A stretch of DNA of 64,000 nucleotides from Yponomeuta sedellus (GCA_934045075.1 OW203734.1:14010016-14074015); one strand, 5' to 3'; shown: positions 41,355-52,135, counted from the stretch's first letter. Numbers and translations are program-made. The notes: generated by a model from the sequence alone, not told the origin.

Positions 41355-41915
41355 GCTCGTTCGTCGCGAGACCAGGAGCTCTATTTTTGAATCACTCGTA
41401 TGAAATTGTATCGTCGAATGCGACATAAGTCACACTCGTCTTCTAAGTCGCATGATCTCGTTTTTCCATATTTTTGAATCGTTCGCCTGAAGTGTTGCCA
41501 GTACAATTTGAAGTATTGTATTTTATCCGTTCTACGCAGAAATTACAAAAACCGGAAACTACCGTAACGGAAACGGAACGTAAAATATTTCGTTTTATTG
41601 GCTGTTTAGATGAAAAATCCTTGCCTTTAGTTGCAAACAAACAAAACACTGTCATAGATCGTAAATAATAACACTTTGTTTTGTTTTTGTTCGAAAATGT
41701 CAAAACAAAAAATCAATTCGGCACAAAAGCACAAACTCCTCGATTTGAAATTAACACAAATTTTGACAATTAATCTATCGATCGACATACGAGACGAGTG
41801 GTAAGGACCATTCGTTGCAGTCGAGTGATTCAAAAATACGGTATTTCGTATGTCGAACGAAAATCAGTAGAAATCGAGCGTTCGACGCGAGACGAGTGAT
41901 TCAAAAATAGAGCTC
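41355..41915. mobile_element. TIR element inside a larger diverged inverted structure
   Basis: GGAGCTCTATTTTTGAATCACTCGT-type left end (about 41375) faces ACGAGTGATTCAAAAATAGAGCTCC-type right end (about 41887-41912), 25 bp without mismatch. The outer region (41200-42310) shows weaker inverted similarity (GTAGGAGTGGGTCGTTG type). The frames inside, up to 100 residues, have no motif. Confidence 0.7.
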
Positions 41916-42439
41916 CAGTCCTTAGATTATTTGACGCGGATATGTCCTTTAGTGCTATATTAATAGAGCCTAGAACGTAATGAGATCATTGCGACGTCGT
42001 CGTCGGCTCCTTGCTCGTTCCGTTCGTTTTGGTCTGTGATACAATAAAGTAATCTTTATGTCTATGAGTATACAGTCGAATATCGTGTAAAACAACTTAT
42101 TTTTTCCGATGTTTCGTGATTTCGTCTCGTTCGCACTCGTTTGACCGTCCTCTGCGACTTGCTCGTTCGCATACAATGAAACCAGTTGCGAACGAGGACC
42201 GTTTCGAGGACCTGTTTTCGTTCCAGAAAAAACGGTTGCGTTTCGTCGTCGAAAAATCGGACAACGACCCACTCCTACAGCGCAAAGCGAGGTATACTAC
42301 CTACGTCACTAGTCGTGCCAATTATTAGTGGACACTTGGACAGTCACAGCCAGTATTGGTCGAAGTGATTGGTCGAGTGCTCAATACTATCCAATTTTGT
42401 TTAATATTATGTAGAGCCTTCGGACAAAACCATACCGCA

Positions 42440-43110
42440 ATTTAGAACACAAACAGCTCCATCTGTGGTTGGGTAGAGGAACTAATGCTACAGTACTTTA
42501 ATTACTTAGAAGTGAATATTATTTGTGTTGCGTTTGTTCTCTATTAATGCTGATTTTATGTTAATCAACGACACCCGCAAAATTCTCTTTTAAATACTTT
42601 GCACGTGTTAGGCGTAGTTAAACAAAATTATATTTTTTAATTAAATGAATGATCTAGAAGGATCAAACCACTTTATAGGAATTATTTCTTTCCGCATTTG
42701 TACCGATTCTATAAATGGTTTGTTTACATGTAGACCAAAACTGAAATTATGTATACACATGTATTACAATAAATAAAATATAGCAGCGCCATCAAGTGGC
42801 TAAAAGTGGTACTTTAATTGCTTAGAAGTAAATGTTATTTTTTGTTACGTTGGTTCTCTATTAATGATGATTTTATGTAACCTACGTCATCCGCAAAATT
42901 ATGTTTTAAATATTACACACCTGTTAGGGGTAGTTCAATAAAATTAGTATTCGAATTCAATAAACTAAATATAACAGCGCCATCTAGTTGCTCCTAGCTG
43001 TACTTTAACGAATCTTCTTAACGAATTTTATTTTTCGTCACAGTTCTGATCGCATAATTATGATTTTATATAGCCTATGACACCCGCGCAAGGATGCCGA
43101 ATCGAATAAT
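42440..43110 (+). repeat. Three-unit tandem repeat, about 200 bp per unit
   Basis: Each unit has CAGC-CCATCT-GTGG/TTG, GTACTTTAA, GTTCTCTATTAATG-TGATTTTATG (third copy changed), GACACCCGC and GTTAGG-GTAGTT. Units begin near 42450, 42782 and 42970. The third leads into ACCATTGGTTAAGGAGTTATG and CATACATACATAC, which looks like a repeat end. Confidence 0.65.
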
Positions 43111-43204
43111 ACCTTGTTTAACAAAATCTGACCATTGGTTAAGGAGTTATGAGGGAACATAGAATCGGACATACTTACATACATACATACGCACTAAACA
43201 CATT

Positions 43205-43915
43205 ACCCTCCCGTCTTGCAGAAGAGAGCGATCAGATTCATTTTTATTATTAGGCTGGGTTGTCGAGATTCTTTAAGAGATTTCTTTAAAAAACTAACAT
43301 CCTGACAGTTGCCAGTCAGTATATATATGAAAACATTATGTACATACGTTAGGAAAAATATCAGTAACTTTAAAACTTTAGGTAGCCAACACAATGTAAA
43401 TACTAGAAATAAACATAAACTTTTGTTCCCACTATTTAGGCTGGCAAAGGTTAATACATCCTTCATGGGGCATTGTATACGCTTCTATAATAAAATCCCT
43501 GAAGATATATTAAGCTTGCCTGAATCGCGGTTCAAAAAATATGTTAAGCACATTTTGTGCCAAAATGGCTACTATAACAAAAAGGATTATTTAGATGAAT
43601 ATGAGGTCTGGAATTAAAGCGTACAATGTATGAGTTCTATGTTTTATAATAATTGTGTCGTCGTCGTCGTTGTCGTCAGGCTATAGGTACTAGTCCACTG
43701 ATGGACATAGCCCTCCCCTAAAGAGCGCCACGTTAATAATTGTGTAAACTATGTTAATTATGGACTTTTGAAAAGACTAAGTTTGGAGTTTTTTTGTCCA
43801 TTTTTCTCCTAAATGATCTAGTTTTTGAAATGGACACCTAGTTTGAATTGTAACGTTCACTAAACCGCAGTTTCTGTGCTACTTTGAATAAAACCTTTTC
43901 ATTTCATATCATTTC
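43205..43915 (+). pseudogene. Jockey-type LINE C-terminus with complete 3' UTR
   Basis: The frame reads VLQKRAIRFIF, CRDSLRDFFKKLTS, an in-frame TGA (43303), then QLPVSIYMKTL, HNVNTRNKHKLLF, RFYNKIPEDIL and KNGYYNK-type end with stop at 43615-43617. The 3' UTR includes the AAATGATCTAGTTTTTGAAA and GACACCTAGTTTGAAT blocks that define the solo fragments elsewhere, and ends AATAAAACCTTTTCATTTC. It is 5'-truncated. Confidence 0.85.
43659..43733 (-). mobile_element. RTE-derived fragment nested in Jockey 3' UTR, 12-bp TSD
   Basis: A (GTC)n-rich tail, CAGGCTATAGG and CTAGTCCACTG, CCCTCCCCTAAAGAGCGCCA. TAATAATTGTGT at 43647-43658 and 43734-43745 bounds it. Its age is younger than the Jockey copy. 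Confidence 0.9.
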
Positions 43916-43919
43916 AAAG

Positions 43920-44085
43920 GCTTAACGTACCCCGCGAAGCAAGGAGGCGCTGGGAAAAAATGCCACAAGGTAGTCACGAGATGGTTTACCCCATAAAGTA
44001 CCTGATCGCACATGTTGTTGCTAGCCTAACCATAGTAACTGAATCCCATGACTTGGTTCCACAAGACCACGAGCGCCACTTTCTC
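43920..44085 (-). repeat. 5S-derived SINE, decayed 5' half
   Basis: CTTAACGTACCCCGCGAAGC, AAAAAATGCCACAAGG, CACATGTTGTTGCTAGCC and CCACGAGCGCC recall the head region in reverse. Confidence 0.55.
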
Positions 44086-44464
44086 ATTTCTGCAAACAGC
44101 GCTTGTGTTTTTGTGAATATTATGAAAAATAGCATAAAGTTGGGTTGTAATTAAATTTATTGAAATCATTAAGTCTGTCACGCTAAGAGAGGCATTTACT
44201 GTATATATTGTAAGGTTTAAAAAAAGAAAAATATTATCATTGAATTTTTACACAAGTTGCGAATGTGCAAATAAAAACAATTGAACCTAATATAAATGTG
44301 ACTGGTGGCATGAAGACAAAGAGATGATTGCTCTGAAATAGCTCTACATATGTGCCTATAATCAGCCCACTGGCTCGTGTTGTAGACATTATCAAGTCTC
44401 TTATAGATAAACACGGCGAGAATCTTCGAAAAATATTATAAAATATAAAAACATTTTTTTTTTC

Positions 44465-44690
44465 AACATAACATTTACATTTACATACAGGAACATACGT
44501 TTCTTCTGGTCCCACACTAGGATACCCTGAGTCGTTGGAACCAGAAACAACTACATCACAAACATGTAAACATCCAAGACCTGGGTTTTTTTTGTCCCCA
44601 ACAGGGGTTCGAACCCGGGACCTCTTGTATGGTAGGCAGATAAAATGGTAGGCAGATGCGCTACCGCTGCGCCACAGAGGTCATCATAGA
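44465..44690 (-). repeat. SINE family C with tRNA-like head
   Basis: The minus strand gives a head (GCGTAGCGGT-type, GGTCCCGGGTTCGAACCCC), ACAAAAAAAACCC, GTTTACATGTTTGTGATG and the CATACAGG tail. A 15-base duplication ATGGTAGGCAGAT lies in the head. Confidence 0.75.
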
Positions 44691-45074
44691 TAGAAAACAG
44701 TTTATTTTACAAAAAATTGAAATTACACAGATATTTCTTAATCTAAGGGTACAGAGGTCTTATTACTAAATGTGATTCTCCCAGACATTCAATACAGAAA
44801 GATCTGAAGAAAGAATAATCCTTAGCTGTACGGGATCTTAACCTATTTGACAAGCTTCCTTTGACATCTTTGTTCGTCCAGTACTACAATAGACATCGAG
44901 ATCTACAACAGACGTCATACTAATCTCATATAAGTAATCTCAATGCAAAATCCGATGGACTCTCGGTCTTCGATAGCCTTGCTTTGATAAAATACTTCAA
45001 TGGAATCAGACGGACTGACAGAAAATAGCCACTGAGAAACATAGTCACAATTTCGCAAGAGAATATTGGAAATA

Positions 45075-45335
45075 AGGTTGCGGTACTATTAATTTCGCCA
45101 ATTGTACAATTTTACTGGGATCATAAAGATTGCACTTGCTCTTGTGAGCCTGAGGATGCCTCGTGTTAGAGGCGAAACGCATCGCGTATTTTCTCACACA
45201 AGTATTGGTGTAGGTGGTGGTGTGTTCGTGTTTTGCTTCTACTTGGAAAATTGGGAGGGATGGCGGTGCATTAACTAACCGCATGGTGCTTGTAGGATTT
45301 TTGGCGGAATTTAGCAAAGTAATTTTCACTTTTTA
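45075..45335 (-). repeat. Repeat H, copy 2, with open frame
   Basis: This is the inverted counterpart of 29005-29245. The minus frame of about 94 residues keeps KNPTSTMR, NAPPSLPIFQ, HEHTTTYTNTC and RHPQAHKSK. No domain is recognised. Confidence 0.6.
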
Positions 45336-45589
45336 ATGCTATTATGGATTTCCGCAAAGTAACGCCTGAATTCATACAATAATAAAGAGTTAAATAACTG
45401 TAGATATACTTAATAGTGGTATACTAATCACTAACATTTCGTATAAAATATTATCAAATATCGAATATAAATATTATTATAGAATCACTACATCCACAAA
45501 AAAATGCGGGTCTACCGGTCTGTAAAAATATCAGTGGCGGCATACTAAAGTGGTACTAACGCATTATAGCGATTTCAAAATTTTCCCAA

Positions 45590-45735
45590 AACCTTGCGAA
45601 GCACGGAACTGCTCCGAAAAAAACCACTAGCGTTGGTCATAGACGGTCAACCATCCACGCACTTAACGCGCCCTATGTTGCTTAACCTTCGTGATCGTTT
45701 AAGCAATCAGGCAGCCGGGGCTACGAGCCATTCTT
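45590..45735 (-). repeat. 5S-derived SINE, decayed head
   Basis: CTTGCGAAGCACGGAACTGC, GGTCAACCATCCACGC and GTTGCTTAACCTTCGTG are reverse matches to the head. Confidence 0.55.
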
Positions 45736-45744
45736 TTTCTGTCT

Positions 45745-45870
45745 CGTCGTCGTCGTCGTCGTCAGGCTGTACTAGTCCACTGCTGGACATAGCCCTCCCC
45801 TAATGACCGCCATAGTGCCCTGTCTTCAGTTTGGCGTATCCAGCATCTGCTTGCAGTTTTTCCTATGTTT
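45745..45870 (-). repeat. RTE-type LINE 3' end
   Basis: A (GTC)6-like tail (GTCGTCGTCGTCGTCGTC), CTAGTCCACTGCTGGACATA, CTGTCTTCAGTTTGGCGTA and TCCAGCATCTGCTTGCAG: the coding C-terminus KTASRCWIRQTEDRALWRSL is readable on the minus strand. Confidence 0.8.
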
Positions 45871-46069
45871 GTGGTATCTTTGCCTGGTGACCATAGCACA
45901 TGGTATGCTAGATATTGGGACAATACAGTGACAAATGATTGTGTAGTCTCAATCAATCAGTTTCTCAAAATGTATGGTGTGCAATGAAGAGTCTCTTAGT
46001 TTGAGTATAGTATTGCACTGCCCACCCAGACTTTATCCAGAAACAAAAGGTTGACTGGAAGAAAATTTA

Positions 46070-47105
46070 GAATTTAGTAAAGTAACGAAGTTAAGTTCAC
46101 GAATATAAATATTGATAAGATGTTGACTTTACTATTGAAGTAAAATAGTTTTACCAGGTTATATAATATTTATTTGCGCGTGAGAATGTTTTACGCGGTA
46201 GACAATTTAGAGGATAACGAGAAGGAGAGGTTTAGGAAGAACGTTGTGTTTGATTAATCAGATTTTTACAAAAAGTGGCAAAACAGAGAACATCAATACC
46301 TCATAATAGAAATACCTCACCGGAACACACCTGACACAAAGGATGCCATAACGCTGGCTATGTTATCTCGCTGCACCGCCGGGTCCTTTCCATCAGGTAT
46401 GCCTTGGAACTATGGTCAATGGTCAAACCCGGAAGCGCCAATTTCTCTATTGAAAACTCTAAATCTGTATCTACTTGGTAAAGGAAGATTGAAGCGTGTA
46501 AATTTGCCTTGTTACTGGACTTTTTCTGCGTTGGACGTTATACCACATTGGACTCGCACGCACGGCCGAATTTAGCCCGCCAGTGGCCAAGGTGGGGCTT
46601 AACAGTAAGTCGTTCGTCTTGCTTAGCCCCGACTCCGGCGAAATTGAAGGACAACCTACTGATTAACGCTGCCCACTCGGGATAGTTTTCAAACGATAAA
46701 AGCAAAGTTGGGGAAAGATGAGCTTGAAGGTTGCGTGAAGATTGGTAATTTATGGCCGGAGACGTAAGTAATTGTGGAGCAAGTCCTCAGCTTGACACTG
46801 TCTGGGTCATTAATAGGCGAGAATACTTTAAAAGAGGAAAACTTGCTTTTGATAACAGCTGGGGGACACAAGGATAATTTCGTATAGAAGAGTTCTGTAT
46901 CGTTGTTGTATTGATGGTGCGTTCATCGAAAGGTTCGGTGTATAGATTAGGCTAAAGAGTAGTTTTACTTTTAAACCATCTCATTTCTGAACTAAAACTT
47001 TCGTAAGCACAACACCCGTAAGTAGATCCGGACTAAAAGTCTACAACATCTCATTTCATATAATAGCCCGATATTGGAACAAGGCTGACTTGCTTAAATC
47101 GCTTA
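46070..47105. other. No gene recognised
   Basis: A 71-residue plus-strand frame at 46360-46575 in GC-richer sequence has no motif I know. Otherwise no repeat signature is seen. It is possibly old repeat or unique intron. Confidence 0.4.
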
Positions 47106-47110
47106 GATGT

Positions 47111-47297
47111 CTTAATGATTCGCGATACTCATACATAGTTATATATTAAACGGGTCTAATCGCGATTATTTATTAGTTAAAACGTAATTACCTTATTTCC
47201 CGACGTTTTGGCAGAGTTACAGTTGCCGTGGTCTCGGGTAGACAGTCTACGTTTTCCTAATAAATAATCGCGATTTGACTCGCTTAATATATAACTA
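47111..47297. mobile_element. Penelope-like termini in hairpin, second copy
   Basis: It has the same arms as 16912-17097 (TAGTTATATATTAAACGGGT, TTATTTCCCGACGTTTTGGC) but the right arm is shortened inside: the GACGTTTCGG complement is missing after CTCGGGTAGAC. The flank CTTAATGATTCGCGATACTC is shared. Confidence 0.65.
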
Positions 47298-47794
47298 TGG
47301 ACAAGTAATTAGTTAAATGAGTTGACATTATTATATCTTTGAATGAATTACCTAGGATGAGAAAACTTTACAGATCTCACTGTTATCCACATTCTAATGA
47401 TTTCTATCAATCGTTTATTTACGTTTAGGTAAAAGCCTATTTTTTATTCGTACCTTAATTTACATCCTATATAATTTGTATCATTTAAATTTAGTTTTTT
47501 TCGGGATATAGCCTAGGCGCATTATTTGCAACGTAATATAATAACTTTTTCTTTATACTGAGCTTTGACCTCTGTCTACTCCTATTCGCGGCATAACAAG
47601 AAGCGCTGAAGAGAACTTTATGAAAAATCAAGGATCACATTATTGGAGAATTACTTTGAGGTTTAATACCTGTGAAATAGGGCTATTGCACTGCTCCCTG
47701 AGGCGATAAATTATTTAAGCTCGGTGAGCTTTATGATAGAAGTGAGGAAAAGATAGTGTGTGGTGTGAATGTGCACTTTGTGCACATAAACTGA

Positions 47795-47950
47795 CTAGTC
47801 GCTCTAGCGGTATCAAGGCTGATCGCCATGGCGTAAGTCGTGGGTTCAATTTCCGCTACAAATGGACAAACTGCCGGAGTTTGGATTAATTTCTTTGTTT
47901 CTCATGTTACTGATTACCATAGCACAGGGTATCTTAATTTGGGACCTTGG
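47795..47950 (+). repeat. tRNA-derived SINE (family F) copy
   Basis: AGTCGTGGGTTCAATTTCC, CATGTTACTGATTACCAT and GGGTATCTTAATTTGGGACC give the family order. A tail-only copy is at 48420-48510. Confidence 0.55.
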
Positions 47951-47988
47951 TTAAAGTTATTATTATTATTAAATTGAAATAATCGTTA

Positions 47989-48216
47989 GTACAGTCTGTT
48001 AGCTTTTAGAATATACCTCGGGCTCTAGAGTAGGCTTCGGTTTTCGCCGAAAGCACACGAGTGTAATACTTCTTCCTGCTCTGTATAAAACTTTTCTTAA
48101 CTATTTTGAAAAGTTGTTCCGAAATTAAGTGTCATATTCGATATTTCTACTACACGAATATATCCAATTCTATCCGATAATAGCTGAGGTATATTCTAAA
48201 AGCTAACAGACTGTAC
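47989..48216. mobile_element. MITE family G, complete, 29-bp perfect TIRs
   Basis: Starts GTACAGTCTGTTAGCTTTTA-GAATATACCTC and ends in its complement at 48216. Interior CTCTAGAGTAGGCTTCGG, GAAAAGTT and AATTCTATCCGATA. A second copy in opposite orientation is at 56586-56793. Confidence 0.85.
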
Positions 48217-49014
48217 AATGGTAATATACTTTACTACCGAAACAGAGATTGTCAATGAAGACTTAGTTGATTTGTACAAATTTCTTTAATCTAGATGTTT
48301 TGCATATACTATAGACTACAGTTGCGTTTGAAACTTTTTTGCTTGCAGCTTGCACGTGACTATCTTAGCTGGACGCGCCCCATCGTTTGTTTATTTTTTT
48401 CGAACGAACACTGAGTGTACATCTATGTGTTGCAGTATCCTGGCTCATGGTACGTGTGTCCTTTCCTATGCACCACAGTAAAGCACATCTTAGTTTGGGA
48501 CCAGGATAAGTGACTGTTTTGAGTGGAATTAATTACAACGCCGTATCTTTGAAATCATGGTAAACCTAAAAACCTTTCCTCCTATGGTAATAGTTAAATT
48601 TCTCGGTTCGGTGTTTATACCATACTGAAACCTGACGTGACAGCGTAAGTTGCTCTATCTACTAATGTTTTCTCCGTAACTTAGGTTAGCTGGTAGATAA
48701 TGCTAAACAGCAATAATTCCGCCTATGCGCAAAAATATATCTTGCAGATTGTAGTGAGCACATATCAACTCTGTGCGCGCACTGTAAACTCCAACATTCC
48801 TGCATCGCGCAATCAAAGTGTTTTACATGACATACCATAAATATAACGTCCGACAGATGCCAGTTGGACCAACCGTCCCCAGACATACGATCTGCCAGGA
48901 GAGAAATTTCCTTTTATTGTGGAAGAGCACGATCACCCGCTCTTCCCTATAATTTCTAATTATAATTACTTATTGAACACAGTTATAGAGTTGCAAGCCA
49001 GCAACCTTTAGCAG

Positions 49015-49192
49015 GGGTCGATTCTCGGAAGCCCCGAACTTGAAAGTTGCTTCCGCTTCGCTTTCCTGCCGTGGGCAATTCCTGATTCGACGTGAGCACA
49101 CTACTCAAGCAACCCAGACGCACCGCGGCCATCCACCATCTTCGGCCGCCGATACAGGGAAGGAATCGTGCTGCGTTAGTGAAGTCAGATAG
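49015..49192 (+). CDS. AKHR: Proposed terminal exon of AKHR (cytoplasmic tail)
   Basis: The sequence CCTTTAGCAG precedes 49015; using the CAG (or the TAG three bases earlier) completes the split AG codon of the TM7 exon and opens a frame of 59 residues. It reads GRFSEAPNLKVASASLSCRG, QFLIRREHTTQATQTHRGHP and PSSAADTGKESCCVSEVR, then TAG. The tail is rich in Ser/Thr (possible phosphorylation sites) and has a Cys pair near the end (possible palmitoylation). Base composition is GC-rich against AT-rich flanks, and no repeat in the window matches it. A polyadenylation signal follows at 49237. I cannot confirm it against a known AKHR tail, which is variable; a false frame on the other strand of an unknown element is possible. 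The minus-strand frame at 48983-49381 is a shadow of this exon. Confidence 0.5.
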
Positions 49193-49236
49193 GCTACCGA
49201 TTACCCACGTTAACCGTAGATCTCTATTTTTTTTTA

Positions 49237-49242
49237 AATAAA
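49237..49242 (+). terminator. Candidate polyadenylation signal AATAAA
   Basis: AATAAA is 45 bases after the proposed stop codon at 49190-49192, in a T/A-rich context. It is meaningful only if the exon call is right. Confidence 0.4.
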
Positions 49243-49774
49243 ATAATATTATCAGCAGTCTGACAAAAGAAACCACCCAGAACTTAGAACCAACACCTTG
49301 ATTATAAAACTTAAAACACACACATGTATATGCGAAAGCAAAATGTTTAATTACCTCCGACGTATAGATATAACTTATCATGTATCACATAATTAACCTG
49401 GATATCGCATTTCAATGGACATCTGAGATGTGACATTGATACTGTTACACGTAATTGTACTACGAAGTCCCGTAGATATTTCATTTTTGCACACAGATGT
49501 ACGTTAAAATTTACATAATCAAGGCGCAAAGCCCCTTTATCAGATTATCAGAACCCAAAATAAGGTCTAACTTAATCAGCGTTCACCAACTCAATTAATC
49601 AAGCACTCAAACTCCAAACAATTCCAAATTAATACAAAACCACACAGAAGTAAGCAACCAGTTGCAAATTAAAACTTTTTTTAATGACTGGCGATGCTCA
49701 CGTTGTGAATTAAGGTAATTACGTTTTAAATAATAAATAATACCTATTTATTTATTTGCTGTGTTGTGTCGGCC

Positions 49775-50015
49775 TAGAGAATAGCACCAACCCAATTCTT
49801 CCCGCGGGTGTCGTAAAAGGCGACTAAGGGACACAAACCGGGGGGTGGGAAGCAGCGCCCCTGCAGTACAATTCCGCCGAACTGCGATCCCCAACCCGCA
49901 TGCCCAGCGTGGGGATTATGGGCATTACCCCCTATGATAGTACAACGTGGCGCTCTTTAGGGGAGGGCTTTGTCCAGCAGTGGACTTGTACAGCCTGACG
50001 ATGACGATGATTGTT
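49775..50015 (+). mobile_element. RTE-derived short element, long form
   Basis: It has GAATAGCACCAACCC, CGCGGGTGTCGTAAAAGGCG, GGGACACAAACCGGG, the CCCAACCCGCATGCCCAGCG block, GGAGGGCTTTGTCCAGCAGT and a GACGATGACGATGA tail. It joins a 5' module to the RTE 3' end without ORF, so it behaves like a non-autonomous derivative. Copies: 54644 (-), 56154 (+), 32483 and 6310 (truncated). Confidence 0.85.
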
Positions 50016-50084
50016 TAAAACGTTTATTATATAACTATAGATTGAAGCTGGAACTATAGCTAAGCATGGAAGCTCTTGTTGCGT

Positions 50085-50420
50085 GTTCTAACCGAGTGAT
50101 TAGGATCACTTGAGTTAAGCAACAACAGGCGCGGTCAGGTGCAGGAGGGGTGACCGTCCCGTAACTACCGCTAGTGGCACTTTTCTTGCTTGACAAGGCA
50201 CGTTAAGCAGTTGGTGCCAGCTGTCATGTAGTGGCAGTGGTTAAGTCATGTCAGAGGCCCATAAGGCATGGGCGGCTTGATAACTTCTGACAGGGCCCGC
50301 CACTTTCTTATAAATTTCCACCAACTTGGACTGGACCCCTTGGTGAAGTATGGCCTAAACTTCCTGCGACGCAAGAAGAGATCGTGCCCCAGCAGTTGGG
50401 ACATACAAGGGTTGATATCG
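50085..50420 (+). repeat. 5S-derived SINE, nearly full length
   Basis: GTTAAGCAACAACAGGCGCG, AGGAGGGGTGACCGTCCCG and the 3' end CCCCAGCAGTTGGGAC. It is next to an inverted copy at 50455-50750. Confidence 0.8.
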
Positions 50421-50454
50421 CAGATTGAAGCATAATGGACATAATTTTTTTTGG

Positions 50455-50755
50455 GACCTAGACCATGCGATTTACTACGCCACGGGAGCCAAGTCAGAGT
50501 TGGAGTAGGATTGTAAGACAGTGGCAGGTCTTACGGTCGGAAGTTATCAAGCCGCCCATAAAGCCTCTGACATGGCTTCGCGACTGCCATTACATGACAG
50601 CCGGCACCAACGGCTTAGCGTGGCCTGCGAAGCACGAAAATGTCACTAGCGTTAGTCACGGGACGGTCACCCATCCTGCACCTGACCGCGCCTGTTGTTG
50701 CTTAACTCAAGTGACTGATTCCAATCACTGAGTTTGACTAGGCCACGAGCGCTTT
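50455..50755 (-). repeat. 5S-derived SINE, inverted neighbour
   Basis: From CGGGAGCCAAGTCAGAGTTG back to the head (GACGGTCACCCATCCTGC, TTGTTGCTTAACTCAAG). With the copy at 50085 it makes a tail-to-tail inverted pair separated by about 40 bases. Confidence 0.8.
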
Positions 50756-50934
50756 CACAGAGTGATGGCCTAGAACTAGCCTTCGTTTGGTAGGTGGGTT
50801 GCATACCCTATGCCTCAATGGCGTCAAGGGGGCACCTCAAGGAAAAATTGCTATTCAAACGTAGTTTGGTTTTATTTTACAAACGTCATGGTGGAACTCA
50901 CTGACACTTTACCAATCTTTTTAGAGACTATAAC

Positions 50935-51130
50935 ATAACATAACATTTATATACAGGCACATACATTGCTTCTGGCACCACACTAGGATACCCTGTGTCG
51001 CGGGAACCAGAAACAACGACATCACAAACATGTAAACATCCAATACCTGGGGTTGTTTTGTCCCCAGCCGGGATTCGAACCCGGGACCTCTTGCATGGTA
51101 GGCAGATGAGCTACCGCTACGCCACAGAGC
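50935..51130 (-). repeat. SINE family C, full length
   Basis: On the minus strand: tRNA-like head GCTCTGTGGCGTAGCGGTAG, CATGCAAGAGGTCCCGGG and TTCGAATCCCGGCTGGGG, then ACAAAACAACCCC, TACATGTTTGTGATGTC, CAGGGTATCCTAGTGTGG and tail TGTTATGTTATGTTATAG. It is the best copy of the family. Cloverleaf pairing is incomplete, so not a tRNA gene. Confidence 0.85.
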
Positions 51131-51299
51131 AAATCAAGGTTTGTTCATTCTTACAACTTTACTGAGAATAACAAGAAAATAGAGCCTTATAAGCCTTTTC
51201 ATAGAAACTATTCACAAAGCTTTAAATTATTTTTGATTAGTTTCATTCTCATTTTTTTTTGTAGCCTATAAACGTCTCATTTCAGGGCATAGGCCTTTT

Positions 51300-51560
51300 C
51301 TGAGATATATAGTATGGTCTCAATTAATACGCGTGCCCACCGCGGATTGGCAATTTCCAGCGCTGAGTTATTTGAACACCTCAGACACTCAGGTTTCCTC
51401 AAGATGTTTTCCCTCACAGTTAGCGAGTGGTAGGGCTATATTAACTTTACAAATATACGTAACTTAGAGAAACAAAGTTTCTGGTCCTTGCTTGGATTCG
51501 AACCCACGATCTCCCTAATAATAAGAAGCCAGCGTACTAAAGCTCTGCTATCACCGCTTT
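51300..51560 (-). repeat. SINE family D variant
   Basis: CGTGCCCACCGCGGATTGG, CAAGATGTTTTCCCTCACAG, GCGAGTGGTAGGGCTATAT and GGATTCGAACCCACG. Shares the CCACCGCGGATTG end with copies at 12490 and 54090. Confidence 0.7.
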
Positions 51561-52135
51561 ATCGTCGGGTATTAAATATAATAAAGGGTTTTATTGTCAG
51601 AAGTTAAGCGCCTTGTACATTACATTTTATTACAGTAACTTCACTTTAACCGTAAACGTGGTTTTCCTATTTTAATTTAGGCTACGACATATTTACATAA
51701 TTATCAAATAAACACGAAATAATTAATAAAAATTGGTGAAGCTGTTTTGGAGGAGTTCGATACAGTGATACGAGATTTTTACGTATTACTTATAAGGTAA
51801 AGATACATACATATATAACTAAGAACAGTTACCCTACGTAACCTTTTATTCTTTAATATTACATTTATATAAAATTAAAATCTACTAAACAACACAATCC
51901 AAGAATAATTAACGCTATAACAGTTCATACAATTCACCAACATTTAAAATACTTTTCTGATACTTCGACATTCATAAATGAACGTTTAAAGTTAAAAAAG
52001 ATTAGTTCTTCTGATTTTTCGCAATACGGCAAAGTTTTCTATTTTAATGGTCGCGCTTTACAGACTTGCCTTCTATTAGAACAATGACTCGCACAACAAG
52101 CGTATTTAAGAGCTATTGTTAAAGCACGTTTATTT
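51561..52135. other. No gene recognised
   Basis: AT-rich sequence with no recognised repeat or frame. Confidence 0.4.

Larger units (their letters stand above)
4951..49014 (+). other. Proposed 44-kb last intron of AKHR
   Basis: This interval runs from the GTAACT donor after the TM7 exon to the CAG acceptor before the proposed last exon. It is filled with mobile elements and decayed repeats. It is an intron only if the exon call at 49015 is right; an additional small exon inside cannot be excluded. Confidence 0.45.

Noticed and set aside
42440..43110. CRISPR-like array
   Set aside because: Units are long and diverged and lack regular spacers; the genome is an insect genome.
48983..49381. 132-residue minus-strand frame
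   Set aside because: It overlaps the proposed AKHR exon in antisense, starts in a low-complexity stretch and has no domain.
51060..51130. Possible tRNA gene in family C
   Set aside because: Box A and box B are present but the cloverleaf is incomplete and the head is followed by the family tail in several copies.
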